This document shows positions 44,794-54,023 of a DNA stretch of 64,000 nucleotides, one piece after another. Position 1 is the first letter of the stretch, and the number at the start of each line of letters is the position of its first letter. This stretch comes from Lichenicoccus roseus (GTDB lineage Bacteria > Pseudomonadota > Alphaproteobacteria > Acetobacterales > Acetobacteraceae). The DNA lies in contig NZ_VCDI01000009.1 in assembly GCF_005844085.1 (NCBI RefSeq), positions 101,286-165,285 on the forward strand, read 5' to 3'. Under the pieces are notes generated by a model, which ran no database searches, was not told the origin of the DNA, and saw only the letters and a program-made list of their open reading frames with translations. The position numbers and the translations under genes were made by a program.

Positions 44794-47031
44794 CTACGGC
44801 GTCGGCTCGAACCCCGGCTCGCCCATCTGCCACAACAGGAAAGCCTGCTCGTCGGCGGTCTCCAGGTCGCGCTGGTCGCGTGTCGAACCGATGCCGTGCC
44901 CGGCGTCGAACTCGATACGCAGCAGCACCGGCCGGCCGCTGCTGGTCGCTGCCTGCAGGCGGGCTGCCATCTTGGCCGGCTCCCACACCGTCACCCGGGG
45001 ATCGTCGGCGCCGCCGGTCAGCAGCACGGCGGGATATGCCACATGGTCGCGCACATGCTGGTAGGCATCCATGCGCAGCAGCGACGGGAACTGCGCCGCA
45101 TCGGTGACAGAGCCGAACTCCGGGATGTTGGCGGGGCCGCCCGCGGTGAATTCGCCGCGCAGGCTGTTGGTGGCGCCGACGCGGATCAGCGCGGCGCGGA
45201 ACAGGTCCGGCCGCTGGGTGATGGCGCCGCCGATCAGGATGCCGCCGGCGCTGGTGCCGGATCCTGCCAGATGCGCGCCGTCGGTGTAGTGCCGCGAGAT
45301 CATCGCCTCGGCGCAGGCGATGAAATCGGTGACGGTGTTCATCTTGGTGGCGATGCGGCCGCCCTCGTGCCAGGCCTGTCCGCGCTCGCCGCCGCCGCGC
45401 ACATGCGCCACCGCGAACACCCCGCCATGATCGAGCCAGGGCAGGATCGTCGGCGTGAAGGCCGGATCGTACGAGATCCCGTAGGCGCCGTAGCCGTCGA
45501 GCAGCACCGGCCGCTGGCCGTCATGCGGCAGGTCGCGCCGGCTGACGATGGAGAGCGGGATCATGGTGCCGTCATGCGCGCGCACCGTGGTCTCGATCGC
45601 CTGGTACGGCTTGAGGTCGTGCGGGAAGGGCGGTGCGATGCCGGTATCGGTCATGGTGTGGCCGATCGGATCGTAATGCAGCCAGACCAGCGGATGCACC
45701 CACGAGACCAGGCTGATATCGGCGCCGGGCCGGCCGGGATCGGCGACCAGTCCACCGGCGCCCTCCAGCGGCGGCTCGATGGTGCCGGCGAACGGCAACA
45801 TGATGGTCTCCGGCGTGCGGGCGCCGTCCGGCAGCCGCAGCAGCGTCATCACCGCACCGTCGCGCCGGACCAGGTAGAGCCCGTCGGCGGCCAGCGCGAG
45901 GTCGGTCAGCACCCCGCTGCCGGCGCCGACGATCGTACGCGCCTTCGCGAACGAGGGTGCACGCAGGTCGGTCTCGACGATGCGCAGGTGCGGTGCGTTC
46001 CGGTGGGTCAGCAGGTCGATGCGGTTGCCGCGCACGGTGGCGCCCACCACCGCGTCGGCCTGGCCCGCGACCAGCCGCCAGGGGAGCGTCTCGCCGGCGA
46101 GGGCAGCCAGCGGCACGGTGTAGAGCGCAACTTCCGGCGACACGCCGTCGCTGACGGTCGCCAGCAGGTGGCCCGATCCGGGCGTGCAGGTGACGGACGC
46201 GAAGGCCTGCTGCGCCTTGAACGGGAAGGGCAGGTGGTCGGTATCCAGGATCAGCCGGTCATGATCGGCTTTATCGCCGAGCGCGTGCTCGAACACCCGC
46301 AGATGCGCGTATTCGGCGGTGGCCGGAGCACCCGGCACCGGCACCGGCAGGCGGGTGTAGAAGAAGTGCCGGCCGTCCGGCGCCCAGGAGACGCTGGCGA
46401 ACTGCGCGCGGTCGATCACGTCCGGCCGGTTGTTGCGCGTGATGGTGTCGACCACGTGCAGCACGCTCTTCTCCGAGCCGCCGATGGAGACGCCGTAGGC
46501 CACCAGGCCGCCATCCTGCGACGGCGCGAACTGGTCGATCTCGGCGTGGTGGCTCTGGGCGCCGGGCCCGGCCGGGCTGTCGAGGCCGGCCGGGTCGACC
46601 AGCACCGTCTCGATGCCGCGCTCGTCTCGCATCACCAGCCGGCCGATCTGCGCCCCGGCCTCGCGCTTGAGGTAGAACCGGCGGCCATTGGCGATCGTCA
46701 GCATGCTGATCCGCGGCAGCAGGCCGTCCAGGCCGCTGATCGCATGGGCAAGCGGATCGCGCCCCGGGATCGCCGCGAGCACGCCGCGTGCATGGTCGTC
46801 CTGGGCGTGCAGGTACTGCAGGAATTCCGGTTTCGGCTGGCTCTCCATCCAGCGATAGGGATCGGTGACGCCCTGGCCGAAATAGCTGTCGGTGACCGGC
46901 GCAATCCGTGCCACCGGCGCCGCCGGGGTGACCGCCTTGGCGATGCCGGGCTGAAGCAGGACCGCCGGCAGCAGCAGGCAGGCGATCGTCGCGCGGCGCC
47001 TCCCGGTTGTCAGTCTGGTGGATCGAGGCAT
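44794..47031 (-). CDS. secreted prolyl oligopeptidase family serine peptidase (S9A)
   Basis: 745 residues. A signal peptide (RRRATIACLLLPAVLLQPGIAKA) precedes the family N-terminus DPYRWMES. The middle is the beta-propeller, and the C-terminal alpha/beta-hydrolase domain begins near PVLLDGYGAYGISYDP. The nucleophile is Ser594 in GSGTSAGGIL, the acid Asp is in LTGGADDPRV, and the base His in FDAGHG. VFAVAHVRGGGERGQAWHEGG is the classic S9A stretch. It would cleave after proline in short peptides in the periplasm. Divergent from mtnK. Confidence 0.92.
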   Translation of the reverse strand: MPRSTRLTTGRRRATIACLLLPAVLLQPGIAKAVTPAAPVARIAPVTDSYFGQGVTDPYRWMESQPKPEFLQYLHAQDDHARGVLAAIPGRDPLAHAISGLDGLLPRISMLTIANGRRFYLKREAGAQIGRLVMRDERGIETVLVDPAGLDSPAGPGAQSHHAEIDQFAPSQDGGLVAYGVSIGGSEKSVLHVVDTITRNNRPDVIDRAQFASVSWAPDGRHFFYTRLPVPVPGAPATAEYAHLRVFEHALGDKADHDRLILDTDHLPFPFKAQQAFASVTCTPGSGHLLATVSDGVSPEVALYTVPLAALAGETLPWRLVAGQADAVVGATVRGNRIDLLTHRNAPHLRIVETDLRAPSFAKARTIVGAGSGVLTDLALAADGLYLVRRDGAVMTLLRLPDGARTPETIMLPFAGTIEPPLEGAGGLVADPGRPGADISLVSWVHPLVWLHYDPIGHTMTDTGIAPPFPHDLKPYQAIETTVRAHDGTMIPLSIVSRRDLPHDGQRPVLLDGYGAYGISYDPAFTPTILPWLDHGGVFAVAHVRGGGERGQAWHEGGRIATKMNTVTDFIACAEAMISRHYTDGAHLAGSGTSAGGILIGGAITQRPDLFRAALIRVGATNSLRGEFTAGGPANIPEFGSVTDAAQFPSLLRMDAYQHVRDHVAYPAVLLTGGADDPRVTVWEPAKMAARLQAATSSGRPVLLRIEFDAGHGIGSTRDQRDLETADEQAFLLWQMGEPGFEPTP

Positions 47032-47103
47032 GTTGTGGTCTCCGCGGCGACGCGGAAGACTGCTGAACCGCGGTCGTTGCGGTCAAGCACGAGGTGAGGA
47101 CGC

Positions 47104-48360
47104 ATGGGCGAGCCGGGTTCCTATGTCGAGCTGGACCAGGAGGGCGTCCGACGTCATCTGGCGGCGCGTCCTGCGCTCGCCGCCCGGCTCGGCGGCGCTC
47201 CCGGCGACTGGGCGGTGCGCGAGGTCAGCGACGGCAACCTCAACAGCGTGTTCCTGGTCGAGGGACAAGCGGGCGGCCTGTGCGTCAAGCAGTCGCTGCC
47301 GCACGTCCGGGTGGATCCGGCCTGGAAGCTGCCGCTCGACCGTGCGTTCTTCGAGGCGGCCTACATGCGGGCGGTGGCGCCGCATGTGGGCAGCGCGGCG
47401 CCGGCGCTGCTCGACTACGAGCCGGCACTGTTCTGCCTCGTCATGGAGAGCCTGACGCCGCATGTGATCCTGCGTCGCGGCCTGATCGAGCGCGCGGAAT
47501 ATCCGCGCATGGCATCCGACGTCGGCGCCTACGTCGCGCGCGCCTGCTTTGCGACCTCGGGGCTGGCGCGCCGGTTCGAGGCGGTGATGGACGACATCGC
47601 GTTGTTCGCAAGGAACCAGACGCTGACGCGCATCACGGTGGATCTGGTGTTCACCGACCCGTACCGGATTGCGCCGCGCAACCGCTGGACCGCCCCGCTC
47701 CTCGATACGGTGGCGGCGGACATCCGTGGCGACACCGCGCTGAAGCAGGCTGCGGCACGCATGGGCGAGCGGTTCCTGGGGCGTCCGCAGGCGCTGCTGC
47801 ATGGCGACCTGCATTCGGGATCGGTGATGGTGACGGCGGAGGAGACCCGCATCATCGATGGCGAGTTCGCGCTGATGGGGCCGATCGGTTTCGACCTCGG
47901 CCTGTTCGTGGCCAACCTGCTGCTCAGCCTGTTCTCCCAGCCCGGTCATGACGAGGCCGGGGCCGCCACCTACCAGGCGTGGATCGCCGCGCAGATCGAG
48001 ACGGTCTGGACGGTGTTCGATCGTGAATTCCGCAGGCTCTGGAACGCGGCTTCCGCGAACGCCGCCGGTGACGTAATGCCATCCGCGCTGCTGGCGGGAG
48101 AGGGCTCGCGCAACGCCATGCAGGAGAGCTGGATGGCCGATATCCACGACGACATGCTCGGGTTCGCCGGCATGGAGATGATCCGCCGCATCCTCGGCTT
48201 CGCGCATGTGCTCGATCTGGAGTCGATCGGGTCCGACGACACGCGGGCCGCCTGCGAGCTGCAGGCGCTTGCCTTCGCGCGCCGTCTGCTGGTCGAACGT
48301 TCCGCCTCCGGCGGCATCGGCGCGTTGTTGCGACAGCGCGCCGGGAGATTGCCGTCCTGA
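47104..48360 (+). CDS. mtnK: S-methyl-5-thioribose kinase
   Basis: 418 residues of the APH/ChoK-like kinase fold, matching MtnK. Landmarks: REVSDGNLNSVFLVEG (nucleotide loop), CVKQSLPHVRVDPAWKLPLDRAFFEA, and LLHGDLHSGSVMV at 231-243 with the catalytic Asp235, then IIDGEFALMGPIGFDLG (the metal-binding DGE/DPEF-type motif). It phosphorylates methylthioribose in methionine salvage. GAGGTGAGGA just upstream supports the ATG. mtnA and the later salvage genes are not in the window. The downstream lipoprotein esterase is coupled through CTGA. Confidence 0.9.
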   Translation: MGEPGSYVELDQEGVRRHLAARPALAARLGGAPGDWAVREVSDGNLNSVFLVEGQAGGLCVKQSLPHVRVDPAWKLPLDRAFFEAAYMRAVAPHVGSAAPALLDYEPALFCLVMESLTPHVILRRGLIERAEYPRMASDVGAYVARACFATSGLARRFEAVMDDIALFARNQTLTRITVDLVFTDPYRIAPRNRWTAPLLDTVAADIRGDTALKQAAARMGERFLGRPQALLHGDLHSGSVMVTAEETRIIDGEFALMGPIGFDLGLFVANLLLSLFSQPGHDEAGAATYQAWIAAQIETVWTVFDREFRRLWNAASANAAGDVMPSALLAGEGSRNAMQESWMADIHDDMLGFAGMEMIRRILGFAHVLDLESIGSDDTRAACELQALAFARRLLVERSASGGIGALLRQRAGRLPS

Positions 48361-49223
48361 GGCGTCGTCTCCTGCTCGGGGCCCCGCTGCTGGCTGCCGG
48401 CTGCTCCCCGGCCACCCTGTTGAACGCGCTGGCACCATCCGCACCGGTGGCCCGCTCGATCCCGTATGGACCCGGGCCGCGCCACACCCTCGACGTCTAC
48501 GCGCCGGCGGATGGTCCCGGACCACATCCGGTGGCGCTGTTCCTCTATGGCGGCTCCTGGGACACCGGCGACAAGAGCGTCTACCGCTTCGTCGGCGCGT
48601 CCCTGGCGGCACGCGGCTTCGTGGTGGTGATCCCCGACTACCGGCTCTACCCGGAGGTGCGCTACCCGGACTTCCTGACCGACTGCGCCCAGGCGGTGCT
48701 CTGGACCCGCACCCGCGCCCAGGACTTCGGCGGCGACGGCCGGCCGCCATTCGTCATCGGTCATTCGGCCGGCGCCTACAACGCGGCGATGCTGGCGCTC
48801 GACGGACGCTGGCTGCACGAGGTCGGCCTGCATCCGCAGCGCGACCTGCGCGGCCTGGTCGGCATCGCCGGTCCGTACGATTTTCTGCCGCTGGACACCG
48901 ACCGGCTGCGGCAGATCTTCGCGCCGGCGGTGCCGATCGTCTCCAGCCAGCCCATCGTCCATGTGGGCACCGGCCCGGCGCCGCCAGTGCTGCTGCTGGC
49001 CGGCACCGCGGACCGCACCGTGTTGCCCGGCAATACTCTACGGCTGGCCGGCGCCCTGAGCACGCACGGTGTTCCGGTGCAACATCGACTTTACAAAGGC
49101 GTCGACCACATCACAATTGTCGGGGCGTTCGCCGGCAGCCTGCGGTTCCTGGCGCCGACCTTGCGTGACACCGTTGCTTTCATGCGCCCGACGCCTGCGG
49201 ATGCGCCGCCGGTGAACAACTAG
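48357..49223 (+). CDS. lipoprotein alpha/beta-hydrolase (carboxylesterase type) with probable CTG start
   Basis: 288 residues if started at CTG 48357. That start produces a textbook lipoprotein signal: Arg-rich RRRLLLGAPLL, then lipobox LAAGC with Cys16 as the lipidated residue. Any ATG/GTG/TTG start further in would lose it; the next possible start is TTG at 48420. The CTG overlaps the mtnK stop as CTGA, with GGGAG about 9 nt upstream. The mature enzyme has FLYGGSWDTGDK (oxyanion hole), nucleophile Ser137 in GHSAGAYNAA, and DHITIVG near the C-terminus (His). It is probably a membrane-anchored esterase facing the periplasm; substrate unknown. Confidence 0.82.
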   Translation: MRRRLLLGAPLLAAGCSPATLLNALAPSAPVARSIPYGPGPRHTLDVYAPADGPGPHPVALFLYGGSWDTGDKSVYRFVGASLAARGFVVVIPDYRLYPEVRYPDFLTDCAQAVLWTRTRAQDFGGDGRPPFVIGHSAGAYNAAMLALDGRWLHEVGLHPQRDLRGLVGIAGPYDFLPLDTDRLRQIFAPAVPIVSSQPIVHVGTGPAPPVLLLAGTADRTVLPGNTLRLAGALSTHGVPVQHRLYKGVDHITIVGAFAGSLRFLAPTLRDTVAFMRPTPADAPPVNN

Positions 49224-49299
49224 CAACGCGACATCCGATTGCAGTACTGCGCCGTATACCCGGCATGAGTGTCGTGCTCGCCATATCGCCAAACGTTTA

Positions 49300-49310
49300 T
49301 AGACCGTCTA
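49300..49310. promoter_or_regulatory. inverted repeat TAGAC-C-GTCTA upstream of the ECF sigma factor
   Basis: A 5-base inverted repeat about 40 bp before the sigma factor start, within AT-richer sequence AAACGTTTATAGACCGTCTAGG. It may be part of an autoregulated promoter or an operator; it is short, so a chance occurrence is possible. Confidence 0.25.
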
Positions 49311-49348
49311 GGGTGCGTTATAGCGCAACGAGGCGAGCGTCTTTCTGC

Positions 49349-49906
49349 ATGGCCACCGCGACGAGAGAGGATGCCGGCGGAAATCTCGCCGAACTGCTGG
49401 CGCGGTGTGCGGCCGGCGACCGTGCCGCCTTCCGGTCGGTCTACGATCTGCAATCGGCACGGCTGTACGGCATAGCGCTCCGCCTGACCCGCCAGCCTGC
49501 GCTCGCCGCCGATGCGGTGCATGACGCCTTCCTCCAGGTCTGGCAGCGTTCCTCCCGTTTCGATCCCGCGCGCGGCCAGCCCGAGGCCTGGCTCGCCGGG
49601 CTGCTGCGCTATCGGGCGATCGACCTGCTGCGCAAGCGCGGCCGCGAGGATTACGGGTTCGAGCCGGCCGAGGAGGTCGACCGTGAACCCGGTCCACTCG
49701 ACCAGCTGGCCAGCAGCGAGCAGGCCGAGGCGTTGCGCCGGTGCCTCGAGGAACTCGACGAGAACCAGCGCCGCGTCGTGCTGCTTGCGTTTGTCGACGG
49801 CCTCAGTCATTCCGAACTTGCAACATCCCTGAAGTCTCCGCTCGGCACCGTGAAGTCCTGGGTGCGTCGTGCCCTGATCGGCCTGCGCAGGTGTCTTGAA
49901 TCATGA
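49349..49906 (+). CDS. ECF-type RNA polymerase sigma factor
   Basis: 185 residues with both sigma-70 ECF regions. Region 2: FRSVYDLQSARLYGIALRLTRQPALAADAVHDAFLQVWQRSSRFDP, with the typical AWLAGLLRYRAIDLLRKR. Region 4: LRRCLEELDENQRRVVLLAFVDGLSHSELATSLKSPLGTVKSWVRRALIGLRRCL. It directs RNA polymerase to a small stress regulon. An in-frame ATG at 49265 would add 28 poorly conserved residues; 49349 is preferred. Its stop overlaps the anti-sigma start (ATGA), the usual arrangement for RskA pairs. Confidence 0.92.
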   Translation: MATATREDAGGNLAELLARCAAGDRAAFRSVYDLQSARLYGIALRLTRQPALAADAVHDAFLQVWQRSSRFDPARGQPEAWLAGLLRYRAIDLLRKRGREDYGFEPAEEVDREPGPLDQLASSEQAEALRRCLEELDENQRRVVLLAFVDGLSHSELATSLKSPLGTVKSWVRRALIGLRRCLES

Positions 49907-50613
49907 GTGCCACAGCGACCGATCCGGGCGAGGAAGCCAATCTCCTGGCCGCCGAATATGTGCTCGGCACACTGTGCGCCGCCGAACGCGCCACGCTGGA
50001 GCGCGAGGCGGCAACCGATCCGGCGATGCGCTCGATGATCGCCTGGTGGGAGGCGCGGCTCGCACCGCTTGCCGGCTTGGCGCCGGCGACCACGCCGCCT
50101 GCCTCGCTGTGGCCACGCATCCAGGCCAGCGCCTGGGGTGTCGCCGCGCCGCCGATGCGGCTGCTCGCCCCGGCCGCCGACGCGACGCCTCGGGTGCTCG
50201 GCTTCTGGCGAGCCACCACCGCCGTCGGGTTCGCGCTTGCGGCCGCCATCGCCGGCATCGCGGTGTATCGCCCGGCACCGCCGCTGGCGCCGCCGCCGCT
50301 GGTCACCGCCCTGGTGCCGCTCAACCAGCAGACCCCGGTGTTCCTGGCAAGCGTGGCCGACGATGGCAGCGCCGTGGTGCGTCCGCTGACCGGCGTGACC
50401 GTGCCGCTCGACCGCGACCTGGAGCTCTGGCTGCTGAAGGACGGCGCCAGCGCCCCGACGCCGCTCGGATTGCTGCCGGCCTCCGGCGCGCATCTGGCTG
50501 TCGGCACGTTGAGCGGTCATGGCCCTGGCAAGATCCTGGTCAGCCTGGAACCGCGCGGCGGTTCGAAGACCGGCCTGCCGACCGGGCCGGTGCTGTATGG
50601 CGGCGGGATCTAG
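49903..50613 (+). CDS. anti-sigma factor, RskA-like domain
   Basis: 236 residues. An N-terminal cytoplasmic zinc-finger-like/ASD region (NLLAAEYVLGTLCAAERATLEREAATDPAMRSMIAWWEARLAPL) matches anti-sigma-K proteins. One membrane helix (ATTAVGFALAAAIAGIAVY, about 106-124) follows, then a periplasmic RskA domain with LELWLLKDGASAPTPLGLLPASG and GTLSGHGPGKILVSLEPRGGS. It would hold the ECF sigma at the membrane until an envelope signal releases it. Translationally coupled to the sigma gene. Confidence 0.88.
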   Translation: MSATATDPGEEANLLAAEYVLGTLCAAERATLEREAATDPAMRSMIAWWEARLAPLAGLAPATTPPASLWPRIQASAWGVAAPPMRLLAPAADATPRVLGFWRATTAVGFALAAAIAGIAVYRPAPPLAPPPLVTALVPLNQQTPVFLASVADDGSAVVRPLTGVTVPLDRDLELWLLKDGASAPTPLGLLPASGAHLAVGTLSGHGPGKILVSLEPRGGSKTGLPTGPVLYGGGI

Positions 50614-50634
50614 AGCATCATCCGATCGATCTCG

Positions 50635-51297
50635 CTACCTGGTCGGAACGAAGCTCTGGCCAGGCCGCGCCAGGCCGCCCATCCGCTCGACAAACGTCGC
50701 GATCTCTTCGACCCCATGGCCGGCGCGCACGTTGGCAAACACGAACGGCCGTGAGCCGCGCATCAGCCTGGCGTCGCGGTCCATCACGTCGAGGCTGGCG
50801 CCGACATGCGGGGCGAGATCGATCTTGTTGATCACCAGCAGGTCGCTGCGGGTGATGCCCGGGCCGCCCTTGCGCGGGATCTTGTCGCCGGCCGAAACAT
50901 CGATGACGTAGATCGTGAGATCGGCGAGCTCGGGGCTGAAGGTCGCCGCCAGGTTGTCGCCGCCGCTTTCGATCAGCACCAGGTCGAGCCCCGGGAAACG
51001 CCGGCATAGTGCCGCGACGCCGCTCAGGTTGATGCTGGCATCCTCGCGTATGGCGGTGTGCGGACAGCCGCCGGTCTCGATACCGAGGATGCGCTCCGGC
51101 GCCAGCGAGCCGGCCCGGGTCAGGAACTCCGCATCCTCGCGCGTATAGATATCGTTGGTGATCGCGGCGATGTCGTAGCGGTCGCGGAAGCTGCGGCACA
51201 GCGCATCCATCAGCGCCGTCTTGCCGCTGCCGACCGGACCGCCGATGCCGACACGCAACGGCCCGGTCGAATTCGTTTCCGCCAGTCTCTCGCTCAT
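50635..51297 (-). CDS. ureG: urease accessory GTPase UreG
   Basis: 220 residues. SIMIBI-class GTPase with P-loop [13 protein letters not shown] near residue 18, [35 protein letters not shown] (Cys-Pro-His nickel/zinc-binding motif), [20 protein letters not shown] and [15 protein letters not shown]. It hydrolyses GTP to drive nickel delivery into urease with UreF and UreE. The ATG overlaps the ureF stop as ATGA. Last gene of a minus-strand ureE-F-G run. Confidence 0.95.
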   Translation of the reverse strand: MSERLAETNSTGPLRVGIGGPVGSGKTALMDALCRSFRDRYDIAAITNDIYTREDAEFLTRAGSLAPERILGIETGGCPHTAIREDASINLSGVAALCRRFPGLDLVLIESGGDNLAATFSPELADLTIYVIDVSAGDKIPRKGGPGITRSDLLVINKIDLAPHVGASLDVMDRDARLMRGSRPFVFANVRAGHGVEEIATFVERMGGLARPGQSFVPTR

Positions 51298-51965
51298 GTC
51301 CTGAACAGCCTCGTCCTCTGGGTCTCGTGCCGCATGGCGGCGATATCGGACAGCAGGCAGCAGCCGCCGACCTCGTCCAGCCCGGCCGCTTCGCTCAGCC
51401 GCGTCATCTCCAGCAGCGCCGGCTCGAGACCGGCGAGGCAGCGCAGCCCATCGCTCTGGCCGAGCGGCACCAGCCGGACCGCGGCCGAAACCAGATTGGC
51501 GACCGAGGCATGAGACGCCGCGAGACAGGCAGCCTCCTCGGACAGGCCGGCCCGGCGCAGCACCGCGCCGACCACCACCGGCAACGGCCACTCCTGATCG
51601 GGTGCGATCGCCACCGGCAGCACATCCCAGGCGCCGATCGCCCGCGCGAAGGCCGCCCCTTGCGCCAGTGTTTCCTCCCGGCGCTCGCGCGAGGCGGCGC
51701 AGGCGGCGCCGAATCCGGCCAGGCTGCGCAGCGCTTCCGGATCCTCGATGCGCCAGGCCTGGCGAAGCAGAACCGCATCCGACCACAGGCTGCCATGCAG
51801 CACCAGGTCGGCAAGCCAGTCCTGCACGTCGGTCGCGGATGCGAGCACACCACGGTCCACCGCCCATTCCAGCCCGTGGCTGTAGGCGAAGGCGCCGGTC
51901 GGGAAACTCTGCGACATCCAGGTCAGCAGCCGCGGCAGCAGTGCCGCAGGCATGGTGGCGCTCAT
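51294..51965 (-). CDS. ureF: urease accessory protein UreF
   Basis: 223 residues, all-helical UreF family. The N-terminal [29 protein letters not shown] is diagnostic, and [32 protein letters not shown] matches the central conserved part. UreF bridges UreG and the urease-UreD complex and controls GTPase timing. It overlaps ureE upstream and ureG downstream by 4 bp each. Confidence 0.94.
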   Translation of the reverse strand: MSATMPAALLPRLLTWMSQSFPTGAFAYSHGLEWAVDRGVLASATDVQDWLADLVLHGSLWSDAVLLRQAWRIEDPEALRSLAGFGAACAASRERREETLAQGAAFARAIGAWDVLPVAIAPDQEWPLPVVVGAVLRRAGLSEEAACLAASHASVANLVSAAVRLVPLGQSDGLRCLAGLEPALLEMTRLSEAAGLDEVGGCCLLSDIAAMRHETQRTRLFRT

Positions 51966-52450
51966 GGGTCGTGATGGTGATGCGGCGCGCCCACCGCATA
52001 GGCGCCGGTCTCCGGGTCGAATGGCGCCTCGATCCGGGCGATGGTGCCGCCCAGGCCTTCCACCATGCCGGCGATCACGTGGTCGTCGCGGATCAGCAGC
52101 CGGTCGGCCTGCAGCGCGGTCGGCAGGTGGCGATTGCCGAGATGCCAGGCGATGCGCATCAGGCCCGGGGCGTCGGCGGCGGTGATCTGCATCAGCGGTT
52201 CCGGCGCCGCCTCGATCCGCACGATGCCGCCCGCCTCGAGCAGCAGCCCGTCGCCGTGGCGGAGATGCCGCGCCTGGGCGAGGTCGAGCAGGAGATCCTG
52301 GCCGGCCACGGTGCGAAGCAGGACGCGCCGGCGATGACGCTCGTCGTAACCGGCGAGCACGCGCCCGACCTCCAGGCCGGCATCCCAGCCCCCGGCGGCG
52401 ATGACGATGCGGGCGCGGGGCACATGGTCGGACGGATCGGCGGCGATCAT
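51962..52450 (-). CDS. ureE: urease accessory protein UreE
   Basis: 162 residues. Nickel metallochaperone: an N-terminal peptide-binding domain ([35 protein letters not shown]) and a C-terminal metal-binding domain ([38 protein letters not shown], containing the GNRHLP nickel site). It ends in a short His cluster, HHHHDP. ATG at 52450. No ureABC or ureD genes are in the window: the gene upstream is DUF3422, so the structural genes must be elsewhere or absent. Confidence 0.93.
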   Translation of the reverse strand: MIAADPSDHVPRARIVIAAGGWDAGLEVGRVLAGYDERHRRRVLLRTVAGQDLLLDLAQARHLRHGDGLLLEAGGIVRIEAAPEPLMQITAADAPGLMRIAWHLGNRHLPTALQADRLLIRDDHVIAGMVEGLGGTIARIEAPFDPETGAYAVGAPHHHHDP

Positions 52451-52503
52451 CGCCGGACGGTATGCAACCGCACCGGGGAGCGCAAACCCCGGCCTGCTCG
52501 AAG

Positions 52504-53844
52504 CTACCGGGTTTCGCGGGTCGCCCGGCGCTTGCGGTGTCGCAGCGCCAGCGCGGTCAGCACCAGCACCACCGGAATGCTGGCCGCCATCACCAATTCG
52601 ACCTCGATCGGCGCCCCGGCAACGCGCATGCCCTTGGCGAGATACCCGACCAGACCGACGATGTAGTAGGTGATCGCAGCCACCGAGAGGCCCTCGACGG
52701 TTTCCTGCAGGCGCAGCTGCAGGCGCGCCCGGCGGTCCATCGAGGCGAGCACCTCCTGGGTCTGCGCCTCGCGGGTGATGTCGACCCGCGTCGAGAGCAG
52801 CTGCGTCACCCGGTTCAGCCGCTGCGACAAAGATTCCTGGTTGGCGGCGGTGGAGCGGCAGGTCTCCATCGCGGGCAGGAAGCGACGCTGCAGGAACTCG
52901 CGAAAGGTCTGCAGCCCGGCCAGCCGCTCCTCGCGCAATTCGGCGATGCGGCTGTCGACCAGCGCCTCGTAGGCGACGCTGGCGCTGAAGCGGTAGTGGT
53001 TGCGCGACTGCTCGCTCTCCATCTCGGCTTCCAGCCGTGTCAGGCGGTCGAACAGCAGCGGCTCGTCGGCAGCCCTGGCATCGACCAGCAGCCGCGTCAC
53101 CTCGGCCAGCTCGCGTTCGCGTGCGGCCAGGAACGGAGCCAATGCGTGTGCCATCGGCAGCGCCAGCAGGGCCAGGATGCGGTAGGTGTCGATCTCCAGC
53201 AGCCGCTGCACGGTGCGTCCGGCCTGGCGCGACGTCATGCCGTGATCCATCACCAGCAGCCGGCTGAAGCCGTCCGGGCGGATGCGGAAATCGGTGAAGG
53301 CGAAGGCGGCCCCGTCGGCGATCGAGGCGCCGACCAGCGCGTTGCCATCGAAATAATCCGCCGCGATCCGCTCGGGCTGCGGCCAGTCGCCATCGGAGCG
53401 CTGCAGCAGGACGTTCGCCGCCGTGATCAGCTGCCCAGGCAGGGCGGCGAGCCAGTCCGCCGGCACCGATTGCAGCGCCGGGTCGTCGAAACTCTCCGGC
53501 TGGCCGCGCCCCTCGACGATGAACACCAGGCGGAGGAATTCGGTATGCCGCTCGCACTTGATGCGGAACGGACCGAGATCGGCACTGTAGTGGTTGACGG
53601 CGTCGGACGCCGGAACGGCGCCATGACGACGGGCCAGCTCCTGCACGTGCCGCCATATCTGCGCACGCTCCTCGCCCTCGGCGAATATCGCGAGATAGCT
53701 GACGCGCAGAGGCGCGACCAGGATCTCCGACGGCCGTGCGTGCACCTCGTCGTTCAGCACGACGCGCTGCGGATGATCGCGAGGCAGGGCCGGCACCGCC
53801 GGTCGTACCGGCTCCGGCGCGAGGGTCAGGCTGTCGTCTCGCAT
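52504..53844 (-). CDS. DUF3422 family membrane protein
   Basis: 446 residues. The N-terminal VVLNDEVHARPSEILVAPLRVSYLAI is the DUF3422 signature (NEVHARP), followed by FTDFRIRPDGFSRLLVMDHGMTSRQAGRTVQRLLEIDTYRILALLALP. A long helical region with coiled-coil character runs over about 230-370, and the chain ends in two membrane helices (VAAITYYIVGLVGYLA and VMAASIPVVLVLTALAL). Function is not established; in several alphaproteobacteria it sits near urease genes, as here. Confidence 0.88.
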   Translation of the reverse strand: MRDDSLTLAPEPVRPAVPALPRDHPQRVVLNDEVHARPSEILVAPLRVSYLAIFAEGEERAQIWRHVQELARRHGAVPASDAVNHYSADLGPFRIKCERHTEFLRLVFIVEGRGQPESFDDPALQSVPADWLAALPGQLITAANVLLQRSDGDWPQPERIAADYFDGNALVGASIADGAAFAFTDFRIRPDGFSRLLVMDHGMTSRQAGRTVQRLLEIDTYRILALLALPMAHALAPFLAARERELAEVTRLLVDARAADEPLLFDRLTRLEAEMESEQSRNHYRFSASVAYEALVDSRIAELREERLAGLQTFREFLQRRFLPAMETCRSTAANQESLSQRLNRVTQLLSTRVDITREAQTQEVLASMDRRARLQLRLQETVEGLSVAAITYYIVGLVGYLAKGMRVAGAPIEVELVMAASIPVVLVLTALALRHRKRRATRETR

Positions 53845-54023
53845 CGCCTATCGACCTCCGGAGCTGCTGCCTGCGCGGGTCAGGAGGGTGTGAGCGTAAG
53901 GCCCGCACGCCCTCGCGGTCAGCAGGATCGAGCAGATTTGGCTTGTAAAGCCGTCAGCCCCGCTCACTCGAAGTCTGGAAATCGGTAAAGGTTGTAAGGA
54001 TCGCCGTGTCGGGCGGCCCGGCT

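Noticed and set aside
43678..47097. An 1139-codon plus-strand open frame opposite the NmrA and prolyl oligopeptidase genes
   Set aside because: Antisense shadow. The minus-strand genes have complete catalytic motifs and a signal peptide, and the plus frame has none.
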